A stretch of 64,000 nucleotides of DNA from the NCBI GenBank assembly GCA_004292855.1, contig RDXN01000043.1, positions 45,302-109,301 on the forward strand, in the 5' to 3' direction. The notes under the pieces are model-generated. The model did not search any database, was not told the origin of the DNA, and was given only the letters and a program-made list of their open reading frames with translations. A program made the position numbers and the translations under genes. Below, piece after piece: positions 8,553-15,945 of the stretch. The DNA comes from Cytophagales bacterium. Its GTDB lineage: Bacteria; Bacteroidota; Bacteroidia; Cytophagales; Spirosomataceae. Each line of letters begins with the position of its first letter. The first letter of the stretch is position 1.

Positions 8553-9707
8553 TTAAATTATTTCCGTGCCGTTTTGAATCTGACAAACGTAGAGCAAAGT
8601 TTCTACACCCGTGTGGGCCAAAAACTGCTCCTGCATGGTTTGGGTGAATAGGTCGAGCGCATCGGCCCGAACGAGGTTGATCGTACAGCCGCCAAAGCCA
8701 CCGCCCATCATCCGCGACCCCAAAACCCCCGGCACGGTGCGGGCAATGTCGACCAGTGTGTCTAGCTCGGCACAACTTACGTCGTACTGTTTGCTCAGTC
8801 CCTCGTGCGAACCATACATAAACTGCCCGAACGTTTCGAGATCACCCCCGTCGAGGGCGGCAACGGCACCAACCAGTCGTTCGTTCTCCTGAACCACATA
8901 CGCACAACGTTTGTACAGCAACGGTTCCTGTTCGCGTACGTATGCGTCGAGCATGGGCATGGTCACGTCGCGCAGGCTGCGGATTTGCTCGCCGTATCGG
9001 GCCTGAATCATCCTTACGCCAGCTTCGCACTCGGCCCGGCGCGTGTTGTATTCCGACGACGCCAGGGCGTGTTTCACCCGCGAGTCGCACAACACAATCC
9101 GCACGCCGTCCATGTTCAGGGGGGCGTAGGCGAACTCGAGGGAGCGGCAGTCGAGTTTGATCACGTGGTTGGCCCGGCCCATCATGCTCGCAAACTGATC
9201 CATGATGCCGCTCTGAACGCCTACAAAGTGGTTTTCAACCCGTTGCCCGAGTTTTACCATCAGGAGCCGGTCGGTTTGGTCTTTGTTGTAAAGGTGGTCC
9301 AACGCCACGGCCACCCCGTTTTCAATCGCTGCCGACGACGACATGCCCCCGCCAATCGGGATAGTCCCGCCAAAGACCACGTTTAACCCACCCACGTTCA
9401 AACCGGCCTGCCGAAACTGATCGACCATGCCCAGCAAATAATCGGCCCAGGTGTTGGTTTTGGCGATGGCGTCGAGCGAACCCATGTAGGTTTCATTCAG
9501 GTCGAGGGCCACAAAATGGAGTTGAGAGTCGGTGCGGGGGCCAACGGCCAGATAAATCGCCTTGTTGATGGCGGCTGGCAACACAAAGCCCTCGTTGTAA
9601 TCGGTGTGTTCGCCAATCAGATTCACGCGTCCCGGCGAGCAGATGAGCGTTGGCTCAGCGTTGAATTGGCGGGTAAACGTCTCTTGGAGCGTTTGTTGCA
9701 AATCCAT
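8553..9707 (-). CDS. galK: Galactokinase
   Basis: This enzyme phosphorylates galactose to galactose 1-phosphate in the Leloir pathway. The family signature GRVNLIGEHTDYNEGFVLP lies near the N-terminus, the ATP-binding GGGMSSSAA motif near residue 125, and the C-terminal GHMP motif reads GSRMMGGGFGG. The start is taken at 9707 (MDLQQTLQETF), the usual galactokinase start, giving 384 residues; the longer frame adds an unlikely phenylalanine-rich tail. No other galactose gene adjoins it. The promoter TATCTTTG at 9836-9843 is shared back to back with the TPR lipoprotein promoter. Confidence 0.96.
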   Translation of the reverse strand: MDLQQTLQETFTRQFNAEPTLICSPGRVNLIGEHTDYNEGFVLPAAINKAIYLAVGPRTDSQLHFVALDLNETYMGSLDAIAKTNTWADYLLGMVDQFRQAGLNVGGLNVVFGGTIPIGGGMSSSAAIENGVAVALDHLYNKDQTDRLLMVKLGQRVENHFVGVQSGIMDQFASMMGRANHVIKLDCRSLEFAYAPLNMDGVRIVLCDSRVKHALASSEYNTRRAECEAGVRMIQARYGEQIRSLRDVTMPMLDAYVREQEPLLYKRCAYVVQENERLVGAVAALDGGDLETFGQFMYGSHEGLSKQYDVSCAELDTLVDIARTVPGVLGSRMMGGGFGGCTINLVRADALDLFTQTMQEQFLAHTGVETLLYVCQIQNGTEII

Positions 9708-9835
9708 GAAGAGAAGGGGAGAGGTCGGGGTAAAAAAAAATGGCAAACCAATGTCTCACCGCTACGACTACTTACCCTTGCTTCGGTCAAGACCTGGGGG
9801 ATTCAGCAGGAGCTGGTAGCACCGATTTGCCGATG

Positions 9836-9843
9836 CAAAGATA
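9836..9843 (-). promoter_or_regulatory. -7 promoter element of galK
   Basis: TATCTTTG on the minus strand matches TAnnTTTG. A CTTG lies 17 bases further upstream and could serve as the -33 box. It is paired with the divergent promoter at 9878-9885. Confidence 0.6.
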
Positions 9844-9877
9844 CGCAAAAAGTGCGCTTCCAAGCAAATTTAGGCCG

Positions 9878-9885
9878 TATCTTTG
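9878..9885 (+). promoter_or_regulatory. -7 promoter element of the TPR lipoprotein gene
   Basis: TATCTTTG matches TAnnTTTG but lies only five bases before the ATG at 9891. The message would be leaderless or nearly so, or translation would begin at the second ATG (9894). Confidence 0.5.
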
Positions 9886-9890
9886 CCGAA

Positions 9891-10610
9891 ATGATGAAGA
9901 ACCTGTTCACCCTTAGCTGTTTACTGCTCACACTTTTTGGCTGTACATCGTCGGATGCATACCTGGAAAAAGCCCGCTCGTTCCTAAAAGAAGGTAAGTC
10001 GAATGAGGCTATTACGGCACTAAACGAGGCTATCCGGGCCGACGACGACAATGCCGACGCCTTCAACATGCGGGGCGTGGCCTATTTTGAGCGCAAAGAA
10101 TACAGCAACGCCCTGCTCGACTACGATCAGGCCATTAAGCTGGAGCCGACTTTTTACCGACCCTACTACAACCGGGCTTTGTTGAAAACCGCCCAGAGTG
10201 ACCTCGACGGTGCCCTGAAAGATTATTCTGATGCCATCCGGTTCGCGCCCGATACTGCCCGCCAAGCTGCGTCGGATTTATACCTGAACCGAGGGCAACT
10301 ATTCGCGGGCAAAAGTCAGCCACAGGCCGCCATATCCGATTTCTCGAAAGCGATAGAGCTAAACCCTACAAATGGATTGGCCCTATACAACCGGGGAAAC
10401 CTGTACTTCAACGAGAAAAAACTGCCCGAAGCCCTTGCCGATTTCCAAAAAGCGGTTGCGGCACAGCCTTCATTTGGGAAAGCATTCTACGGGCTTGGTT
10501 TGGCGCAATTGCTTAATGATCAGCGTGATCTTGGTTGTTTGAGCCTAAAGCAAGCGCAACAACTGGGCTACGCCGATGCCGTAAATGCAGTGAAACAATA
10601 TTGTAATTGA
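9891..10610 (+). CDS. TPR-repeat lipoprotein
   Basis: A protein of about 239 residues that starts MMKNLFTLSCLLLTLFGCTS, a lipoprotein signal with a Cys after LFG. Five or so tetratricopeptide repeats follow from residue 24, with typical pairs such as AFNMRGVAYFERKEY and ALYNRGNLYFNEKKL. TPR lipoproteins act as periplasmic or outer-membrane scaffolds; no partner is evident. The longer open frame upstream overlaps galK and is not used. It is followed after 13 bases by the TMEM220-like gene, so the two are probably cotranscribed. Confidence 0.9.
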   Translation: MMKNLFTLSCLLLTLFGCTSSDAYLEKARSFLKEGKSNEAITALNEAIRADDDNADAFNMRGVAYFERKEYSNALLDYDQAIKLEPTFYRPYYNRALLKTAQSDLDGALKDYSDAIRFAPDTARQAASDLYLNRGQLFAGKSQPQAAISDFSKAIELNPTNGLALYNRGNLYFNEKKLPEALADFQKAVAAQPSFGKAFYGLGLAQLLNDQRDLGCLSLKQAQQLGYADAVNAVKQYCN

Positions 10611-10623
10611 GGGGTTGACACAA

Positions 10624-11010
10624 ATGCCAAACAAGGTGAGAACGAAAAATAAACGAGGGTTAAAAGTAGTCGCTATCGTGTTCGCGCTGCTGTTCGCGCT
10701 GTTTGCCGGGTTCCAATACAACGACCCCGACCCGGAGGTGTGGATATCTATCTATGGCTTGGCGGCTTTGGCCAGCGTTATGGCCTTGGTGGGAGCGGCC
10801 CGCCCGTGGTTCCTGTGGCTGATGGCTGCCCTGTATGTGGTAGCGGCCCTGTATCAATGGCCCCCACATTTTGAAGGATTCCTGCTCGACGAAATGGGTA
10901 TGAAAACAGTTAACATCGAACTCGCCCGCGAAGCCGGGGGGCTGGCTATTTGCGCTCTGGCGATGGGAATATTGGCAATGTACAGTCAACAGATAACAGC
11001 GAACAGATAA
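10624..11010 (+). CDS. TMEM220-like small membrane protein
   Basis: A protein of 128 residues with about four transmembrane helices. The segment FQYNDPDPEVWISIYGLAAL matches the TMEM220 family pattern (NDPDP...W...IYG). Function is unknown. The start is set at the ATG at 10624; a TTG three codons earlier is also in frame. The last residues (SQQITANR) and the stop codon are encoded by the first units of the tandem repeat at 10988, so the original C-terminus appears to have been overwritten by the repeat. Confidence 0.8.
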   Translation: MPNKVRTKNKRGLKVVAIVFALLFALFAGFQYNDPDPEVWISIYGLAALASVMALVGAARPWFLWLMAALYVVAALYQWPPHFEGFLLDEMGMKTVNIELAREAGGLAICALAMGILAMYSQQITANR

Positions 11011-11223
11011 CAGTGAGCAGATAACAGCGAACAGATAACAGCGAACAGATAACAGTGAGCAGATAACAGTGAGCAGATAACAGCGAACAGATAACAGCGA
11101 ACAGATAACAGTGAGCAGATAACAGTGAGCAGATAACAGTGAGCAGATAACAGTGAGCAGATAACAGTGAGCAGTTGATAGCTTCCTCAGCTGCTCACTG
11201 TTATCTGTTCACTGTTATCTGTT
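10988..11223. repeat. Palindromic heptad element E2 with 13 tandem 14-bp units
   Basis: Thirteen contiguous 14-bp units (10988-11169) alternate two 7-bp words, GATAACA and either GTGAGCA or GCGAACA. After a short spacer, 11189-11223 carries the reverse complement of about two units, so the whole forms a large hairpin. The two variants differ at two linked positions and occur in blocks, which indicates local duplications. The element lies between convergent genes and supplies the end of the TMEM220-like gene on one side and abuts the glsB-like stop on the other. There are no spacers, so it is not a CRISPR array. Confidence 0.95.
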
Positions 11224-11479
11224 AAACCGTCCGGCGGCTACTTTTGATTAGGGCGGCAATGCCAAGCACGATGACGGCACCCACGAAAGCCGTCAATATA
11301 CGATCCAGAATACCACCTGCACCGGTTGCGAAGGTGTTGCCAAAAATCCAGCCACCAATCAGACCGCCCACAATACCGAGCAGGATTTGGGTGAGGAGAG
11401 AGAACGAAAACCGCTTGAAAACGAGGTCGGCCAGCCAACCGGCTACGGCACCAACCAGAATTGATATTAAGAAGCTCAT
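11222..11479 (-). CDS. GlsB/YeaQ/YmgE-family stress-associated membrane protein
   Basis: An 85-residue protein with three glycine-rich transmembrane segments (GAVAGWLADLVF, QILLGIVGGLIGGWIFG, FVGAVIVLGIAALI), the pattern of the GlsB/YeaQ/YmgE transglycosylase-associated family. Members are often induced by stress, but the biochemical role is unknown. Its stop codon touches the right arm of element E2. The length is normal for the family. Confidence 0.9.
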   Translation of the reverse strand: MSFLISILVGAVAGWLADLVFKRFSFSLLTQILLGIVGGLIGGWIFGNTFATGAGGILDRILTAFVGAVIVLGIAALIKSSRRTV

Positions 11480-11555
11480 ACTACGATAACGTTGAGAGTT
11501 TATAATTGCCCGACGCAGGCAATTTGACGATATAACCGGCCCCTAGTAAAGATGT

Positions 11556-12320
11556 TTAGCTTTTCAGGCCAATAAGGGCCATCAGGCGACCGGTTTGCCC
11601 TTTTTCGAGCCTGTGGGAAAAATAGTCATCATTATTCAACACGGTTGAATAGCTCGAAATAGCTAGTTGTGCTGTCGGAATGCCGAAATTGGCGAGCTGC
11701 CGGGTGTTGGCCGAGCGTAGATTCACGAATGTGCGTTGGGTGAACTCATCGACCCGCTTGAACTCCGGGGCAAACAGGTCGGCCACGTCTGGGCCAACTT
11801 CAAACGAAATTTCATCAATGCAGGTGCCCACGTAGGCGTAGCAATCGCGGGGGTTGGTCTGGTAGGTGCGCTGCATGGCTTCGAGCGTCAGGCGGACGAG
11901 TTCGGCAACGGTTCCTTTCCAACCGGCATGAATGGCCGCAACGGCTTTGTTCTTCGGGTCGTACACCAGGATCGGCACACAGTCGGCTATGCTGACGCCC
12001 ACAAACAGATTCGGTTGGTTGGTCATCAGGGCGTCGTAGCCGTCGTATTGGCCCGGCTCTGTTACGGTCAGAATCTCCTGCCCATGCACCTGATGCGAAG
12101 TGGCCACCCGGTCGGGAGAGACATTCAGGGCAGCAAAGAAGCGTTCCCGGTTCTCATCAACATGTTTAGCACTGTCGTTGGTGTTGAGGCCGAGGTTCAG
12201 CGATTGGTAGGGGGCAATGCTCACACCGCCGTGTCGGGTGCTTTCGGCAATGACCAGATTGGGCAACGATTTAAACAGAGCAGGCGTACGGAAAAGGGGT
12301 TTCGGTTGGGTTGACTGCAT
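11556..12320 (-). CDS. pgeF: Peptidoglycan editing factor / laccase-domain protein
   Basis: A 254-residue member of the YfiH/PgeF family, which in Escherichia coli prevents misincorporation of serine into peptidoglycan and in other species shows purine nucleoside or polyphenol oxidase activity. Recognisable blocks are STRHGGVS near the N-terminus, the metal-binding ATSHQVHG and ADCVPILVYDP, and AAIHAGWKGTV with its conserved His. The start at 12320 is the natural ATG. It stands alone between the GlsB-like gene and the divergent secreted protein. Confidence 0.93.
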   Translation of the reverse strand: MQSTQPKPLFRTPALFKSLPNLVIAESTRHGGVSIAPYQSLNLGLNTNDSAKHVDENRERFFAALNVSPDRVATSHQVHGQEILTVTEPGQYDGYDALMTNQPNLFVGVSIADCVPILVYDPKNKAVAAIHAGWKGTVAELVRLTLEAMQRTYQTNPRDCYAYVGTCIDEISFEVGPDVADLFAPEFKRVDEFTQRTFVNLRSANTRQLANFGIPTAQLAISSYSTVLNNDDYFSHRLEKGQTGRLMALIGLKS

Positions 12321-12425
12321 AGCTAAAATAGGGACCGTTTAGTCGGGTAAACAGCCCCGTTGCCGTTCATGTTCAAAAACGAACCGATTGTGTAGTTTGT
12401 AATGCAAGGTACTGTCTTTAGCCCA

Positions 12426-12433
12426 TAACTTTG
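12426..12433 (+). promoter_or_regulatory. -7 promoter element of the secreted protein at 12483
   Basis: TAACTTTG matches TAnnTTTG and lies about 50 bases before the ATG. A weak -33 may lie in the TTTG near 12398. Confidence 0.55.
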
Positions 12434-12482
12434 ACACGTCAATCAGGACAACTAACAACAAGAACAACAAAAACTTAAGATC

Positions 12483-12890
12483 ATGAAAACGCTCATCTCA
12501 ACCCTCGCATTGGCCTTAACACTCGGCACAGCATCATTCGCCGGTGTAAACGCAACCCCAACCACAGCAGAAGGGAAAAACCGCCTTAAGTTGTATGCTT
12601 CGTACGAATCGGTGGTGTACCCCTCGCAAGCCACACCGGTTATTAACGTAATCGTACAAAAAGAAGAAGGAACAAGCGTTGTCGTACGCTTTAAAACGAA
12701 CACTGGCGAAACCCTCGCCGAACGGATGGTGGGCCGTGGTAAAGAGAACGTAGCGATGAAGTTTCGCGTCGACGAACTGCCCGACGGCCTGTACTCAGTT
12801 GAAATCACGAATGGCCGCGACATAACCAAGAAAAGCATCAAGCTGAGCACCCAACCCCAGACCAGCCCGCGCACGATTGCAATGCTTTGA
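12483..12890 (+). CDS. Secreted protein with Ig-like fold, function unknown
   Basis: A 135-residue protein with a signal peptide (MKTLISTLALALTLGTASFA). The mature part looks like one beta-sandwich: alternating strands such as VINVIVQKEEGTSVVVRFK and LPDGLYSVEI, which resemble the fold of type IX secretion sorting domains and of small Bacteroidota periplasmic proteins. No catalytic motif is seen. A promoter is present at 12426. Downstream, two hairpins separate it from the ECF sigma gene. Confidence 0.8.
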   Translation: MKTLISTLALALTLGTASFAGVNATPTTAEGKNRLKLYASYESVVYPSQATPVINVIVQKEEGTSVVVRFKTNTGETLAERMVGRGKENVAMKFRVDELPDGLYSVEITNGRDITKKSIKLSTQPQTSPRTIAML

Positions 12891-12939
12891 TAAACAGGAG
12901 GTTTTAACCTCTAAAGAACACATGAACACTCTGGCAACT

Positions 12940-12986
12940 CCTGCGGTAAACGGTTGTTTGAGAAAAAAGTGACGTTATACCGCAGG
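12940..12986 (+). promoter_or_regulatory. Leader hairpin before ECF sigma gene
   Basis: A perfect 9-bp stem, CCTGCGGTA (12940-12948) with TACCGCAGG (12978-12986), encloses a 29-nt loop. It lies just upstream of the larger hairpin at 13001. Together they occupy most of the 229-bp gap and may form a structured leader. Confidence 0.5.
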
Positions 12987-13000
12987 TTTTGTTTGACATT

Positions 13001-13086
13001 CGGCATTAATGATGATAACAACCCTTTTGCGGCAGGTAGCCGACAAGCGGGGGTGTTATCGTCGTTAATGCCGATTTGTTTTTTTA
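13001..13086 (+). terminator. Intrinsic terminator or attenuator before ECF sigma gene
   Basis: A 24-bp imperfect stem (13001-13024 with 13050-13073) begins CGGCATTAATGATGATAACA and pairs with TGTTATCGTCGTTAATGCCG. It is followed by ATTTGTTTTTTTA. This is the form of an intrinsic terminator. It sits 34 bases before the TTG start of the sigma gene, so it either ends the upstream transcript or attenuates the sigma operon. Confidence 0.75.
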
Positions 13087-13119
13087 CCCAATAAACCCGC
13101 GTAGGCACCCCTGTTTCTT

Positions 13120-13713
13120 TTGGACATAACCGAACTCATCGACGGATTAAAACAGGGCAATCGCACCGCGTTTCGGCAGTTAGTCGAGATGTATCAGGAC
13201 CGGGTTTATAACACGATTCTGGCAATTGTGCAGCAGCCCGAAGAAGCCGAAGATGTGGCGCAGGAGGTGTTTGTGCAGGTTTTTAAGTCGATTGAGCAGT
13301 TTGGCGGTGAACAAAACCTAACAGCCTGGATTTACCGCATTGCCACCACGAAAGCCCTGGAAGCCTACCGTAAACGGCACGCCCGTAAGCGTTTTGCGTT
13401 CCTGACGAATTTATTTGGCTATGGCGACGACGAGGCAGGTTTGGCCGAGAAGCTCCACCCCGTCGAGTGGGTGCATCCGGGGGTACAACTGGAGCAACGG
13501 GAACGGGCAGGGGTGCTGTTTGGGGCCATCGACAAGCTACCCGACGGGCAAAAAGTGGCGTTTACCCTGCACCATATTGAGGGCTTGCCCTACGCTCAAA
13601 TTGCCGAGGTAATGCAAACGAGTGTGTCGGCGGTAGAGTCGCTGTTGCACCGGGCTAAACAAAAACTGCGCAACCAACTGGCTCCCTTCTACCAAAACGA
13701 TAAACAAGACTAA
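13120..13713 (+). CDS. ECF-type RNA polymerase sigma factor
   Basis: A 197-residue ECF sigma factor. Region 2 appears at residues 15-80 (AFRQLVEMYQDRVYNTIL, EEAEDVAQEVFVQVF, LTAWIYRIATTKAL) and region 4 at about 135-185 (KLPDGQKVAFTLHHIEGLPY, SVSAVESLLHRAKQKL). Translation appears to start at a TTG, because no ATG precedes region 2 in frame; this implies weak initiation. It leads a tight operon with 4- to 11-base gaps through 15933. The hairpins upstream suggest attenuation. Confidence 0.93.
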   Translation: MDITELIDGLKQGNRTAFRQLVEMYQDRVYNTILAIVQQPEEAEDVAQEVFVQVFKSIEQFGGEQNLTAWIYRIATTKALEAYRKRHARKRFAFLTNLFGYGDDEAGLAEKLHPVEWVHPGVQLEQRERAGVLFGAIDKLPDGQKVAFTLHHIEGLPYAQIAEVMQTSVSAVESLLHRAKQKLRNQLAPFYQNDKQD

Positions 13714-13717
13714 CGCC

Positions 13718-14032
13718 ATGAACCTGGACAAACACACGCAGGACGAGATCGACCAAACGATGCGCTCTATCGACAGCATCGAACGAGCAACTCCCAGGCC
13801 GTTTTTTGTGACCCGTGCCGAAGCCCGGCTCGACCGGCTACAGACCTTGCCTAAACCCCTGAGCTGGGCCTTTCGCCCAACCACAATGGTCCTGGCCCTG
13901 AGCCTGATTGTGTTACTGAACCTACTGACAGTGAGCTTCTTTCAGCAGTATTTAGCCAGGCCAGATCCAGCCGTCACTGCCGACCAATTCACTGCCGACT
14001 GGCAACCCAACAACGACCCCCTAAGCTGGTGA
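13718..14032 (+). CDS. Small membrane protein, probable anti-sigma factor
   Basis: A 104-residue protein with a charged N-terminal half (DEIDQTMRSIDSIERA), one transmembrane segment near residues 52-74 and a short C-terminal tail. The position directly after the ECF sigma gene, the single membrane span and the small cytoplasmic part fit an anti-sigma factor, although no zinc-binding anti-sigma motif is present. It overlaps or abuts the next gene at 14029-14038. Confidence 0.6.
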   Translation: MNLDKHTQDEIDQTMRSIDSIERATPRPFFVTRAEARLDRLQTLPKPLSWAFRPTTMVLALSLIVLLNLLTVSFFQQYLARPDPAVTADQFTADWQPNNDPLSW

Positions 14033-14037
14033 AGCAC

Positions 14038-14496
14038 ATGAACGACAAAAAGAAACTGATGGGCCTATGGATCGCAATCGGGCTATTGCTGTGCCTGAAT
14101 CTCGCCACGATTGGCTGGATGATGAACCGCGCCCGACTGATCCGCGCAAATCGCCAACACCCTGAAGCACTGTTAGTAGACCGACTCGATTTCTCGCCGG
14201 AGCAGCAAACCCGCTACCGGGAGTTACGGGCGCAGTTTGAACAGCGCAGCAAACCCCTGCAAGACAGCCTCGGGACAATTCGGCGGGCGTTGTTCGGGCA
14301 GTTTGGCAACGTGTTGCCCGATTCGGCCCTGAACAGAATCGTGAGCCAGATGGAACGCCAAAATGGGCAGTTGATGCGGCTCCGGTTTCGGCACTGGCAG
14401 CAGGTGCGTCTACTCTGCACCCCCCGCCAGCAGGCCCGCTTCGACCGAATGTCCACCCGATTAACCAATCAATCTGTATTACCAACAAACGAATAG
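14038..14496 (+). CDS. Membrane-anchored CpxP/Spy-like protein
   Basis: About 152 residues: one N-terminal transmembrane helix (LWIAIGLLLCLNLATIGWMM) and a helical, Arg- and Gln-rich periplasmic domain. The phrases LDFSPEQQTRYRELRAQFEQ and LLCTPRQQARFDRM match the repeated LTxxQ pattern of the CpxP/Spy and heavy-metal-resistance (CnrX-like) families. Such proteins sense metals or misfolded protein in the periplasm and regulate sigma activity. A GTG at 14029 overlapping the previous stop is an alternative start. Confidence 0.7.
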   Translation: MNDKKKLMGLWIAIGLLLCLNLATIGWMMNRARLIRANRQHPEALLVDRLDFSPEQQTRYRELRAQFEQRSKPLQDSLGTIRRALFGQFGNVLPDSALNRIVSQMERQNGQLMRLRFRHWQQVRLLCTPRQQARFDRMSTRLTNQSVLPTNE

Positions 14497-14500
14497 ACCA

Positions 14501-14902
14501 ATGAAAACCATCCGACTTGCCGTGTTTATACTCGGCACACTGATTGCCCTCCAAGCTGCCGCCCAAAACAACCCCCGCCCCGGCCGGGCCGACCGTAGGG
14601 AACAACTGATGAACAGCACCCCCGAAGAACGAGCTAACCGACAGACTCAGCAGATGAAGAAAGAACTGGCTCTGACCGCCGAGCAGGAAAAGTCCATAGC
14701 GGTCATTAACCTCAACTACGCCCGGCAGATGCAACCCGTGATTGACCAGGTTAAGCGCGACCGAACCACCATGAAGCAGGTGCGTCAGATGAATAACGCG
14801 AAGGAGAAAGATTTGCGTAAAGTATTGACCGATAAGCAGTTTTTGGATTACGAATCGCACAAGGACGAACGCCGGGAGCGCATGAAGGAACGGCGGGGTT
14901 AA
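14501..14902 (+). CDS. Secreted Spy/CpxP-like helical protein
   Basis: A 133-residue protein with a signal peptide (MKTIRLAVFILGTLIALQAAAQ) and a highly charged helical body. TQQMKKELALTAEQEKSIAV and LRKVLTDKQFLDYESHKDER are the LTxxQ-type repeats of Spy/CpxP-like chaperones (DUF4890-like in Bacteroidota). It is probably a periplasmic chaperone or sensor component. It is the fourth gene of the ECF operon, four bases after its neighbour. Confidence 0.72.
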   Translation: MKTIRLAVFILGTLIALQAAAQNNPRPGRADRREQLMNSTPEERANRQTQQMKKELALTAEQEKSIAVINLNYARQMQPVIDQVKRDRTTMKQVRQMNNAKEKDLRKVLTDKQFLDYESHKDERRERMKERRG

Positions 14903-14913
14903 CAAACAAACTA

Positions 14914-15933
14914 ATGAAGAACAAAGCAATCCGGGTAGGCCTGTGTATGCTCACCCTCCTCATAGGCTGTACACCAACGCCCGATGTAGCCCCCGATGTG
15001 CTTTCGGAGCAACTGAAGAGTATCGACCAGATTGCAATTTTTGCTGATCTGGTGACAACGACGGGTAAAGGCCTCATCAACACTAATGAGCGCGGCACCC
15101 TGTTTATACCAACCGACGAAGCGTTTAAGCATCTTGATATTGAGCAGAAACGCGACTACGATAAGGCAACGATGATGGCTTTAGTGGCGTCGCAAATGAC
15201 AACGTCGCCCTTACCCTCAGCTAATTTTAAGTCGGGAACCTTCACGACGGCCAACACAAAAACGGTGCGGATGTACGCAGGTCGGACGTTTACCCAAATT
15301 GAAGATGCCCTGGTCGAAACTGCCGATTTGACGATTGGGAATCTGACGGTTCACCTCGTTGATCGGCTGTTTAACTCGGCTATCCTGGTGGGTCACGATC
15401 ACAACACCCACGCGTCGGGACACGCTCACGGAGGTACGCATCAGCACGATATGCTGAATCATTGTGGTGCGTCGGGGCCAACCCCGGCTACGGTGCAGGA
15501 AACTATCGCGTTCCGCAAAAAGACGAGCGCGTTTTTGGCAACCCTGCCCACATGGGGGCCAGAGGCAGCCGCTTCGCGGGCAATGCCCCACGGTTACGCC
15601 CTGATGGGGGGGCGGAATAACGGCCCGCCCTATATTCACTACTTCAGTAAGGCCAATATGGAGGATGGGAAGTTTATGGACCCCAACGCCCCGGAAGGGC
15701 TGATGTATGGCCTCACCGCCGACGGGGTGGTTTATCCAATTTCGGCTGTTTATCTAACGCGTGAGGCATCGCCCCAGCAGTTACACACCCTAAACTGCAT
15801 GTACATGTTCCACGAACACGACGCACTCCCCGGCATAATGATGCACTTTTTTCATGATGCCTACCCGAGTACAAACTATGGTCTCGACCACGAAGCCAAC
15901 CCAATTCTGGTTCGCCAGATGAAGGCAAAGTAG
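14914..15933 (+). CDS. Fasciclin-domain lipoprotein with His-rich linker
   Basis: A 339-residue lipoprotein (signal ending in LIGCTPT). Residues about 35-155 resemble a fasciclin domain: FADLVTTTGKGLINTNERGT, LFIPTDEAFKHL and LTVHLVDRLF. A linker then holds many histidines (GHDHNTHASGHAHGGTHQHD), a likely metal-binding stretch. The C-terminal 150 residues form a separate domain that I do not recognise, with further His/Met residues (CMYMFHEHDALPGIMMHFFH). It closes the ECF operon. The metal-like features here and in the CnrX-like gene suggest a metal-linked envelope response; that is inference. Confidence 0.7.
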   Translation: MKNKAIRVGLCMLTLLIGCTPTPDVAPDVLSEQLKSIDQIAIFADLVTTTGKGLINTNERGTLFIPTDEAFKHLDIEQKRDYDKATMMALVASQMTTSPLPSANFKSGTFTTANTKTVRMYAGRTFTQIEDALVETADLTIGNLTVHLVDRLFNSAILVGHDHNTHASGHAHGGTHQHDMLNHCGASGPTPATVQETIAFRKKTSAFLATLPTWGPEAAASRAMPHGYALMGGRNNGPPYIHYFSKANMEDGKFMDPNAPEGLMYGLTADGVVYPISAVYLTREASPQQLHTLNCMYMFHEHDALPGIMMHFFHDAYPSTNYGLDHEANPILVRQMKAK

Positions 15934-15945
15934 GAAAACGTTGAC

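Noticed and set aside
9516..9890. Longer N-terminus for the TPR lipoprotein
   Set aside because: The upstream part overlaps galK and both promoters; a perfect lipoprotein signal starts at 9891.
10988..11169. Possible CRISPR array
   Set aside because: Repeats are 14 bp, directly contiguous without spacers, and no cas gene is present. They are one arm of a palindromic element.
14021..14929. A 302-codon open frame on the minus strand
   Set aside because: It overlaps the CpxP/Spy-like genes on the plus strand and shows no domain; it is treated as a shadow frame.
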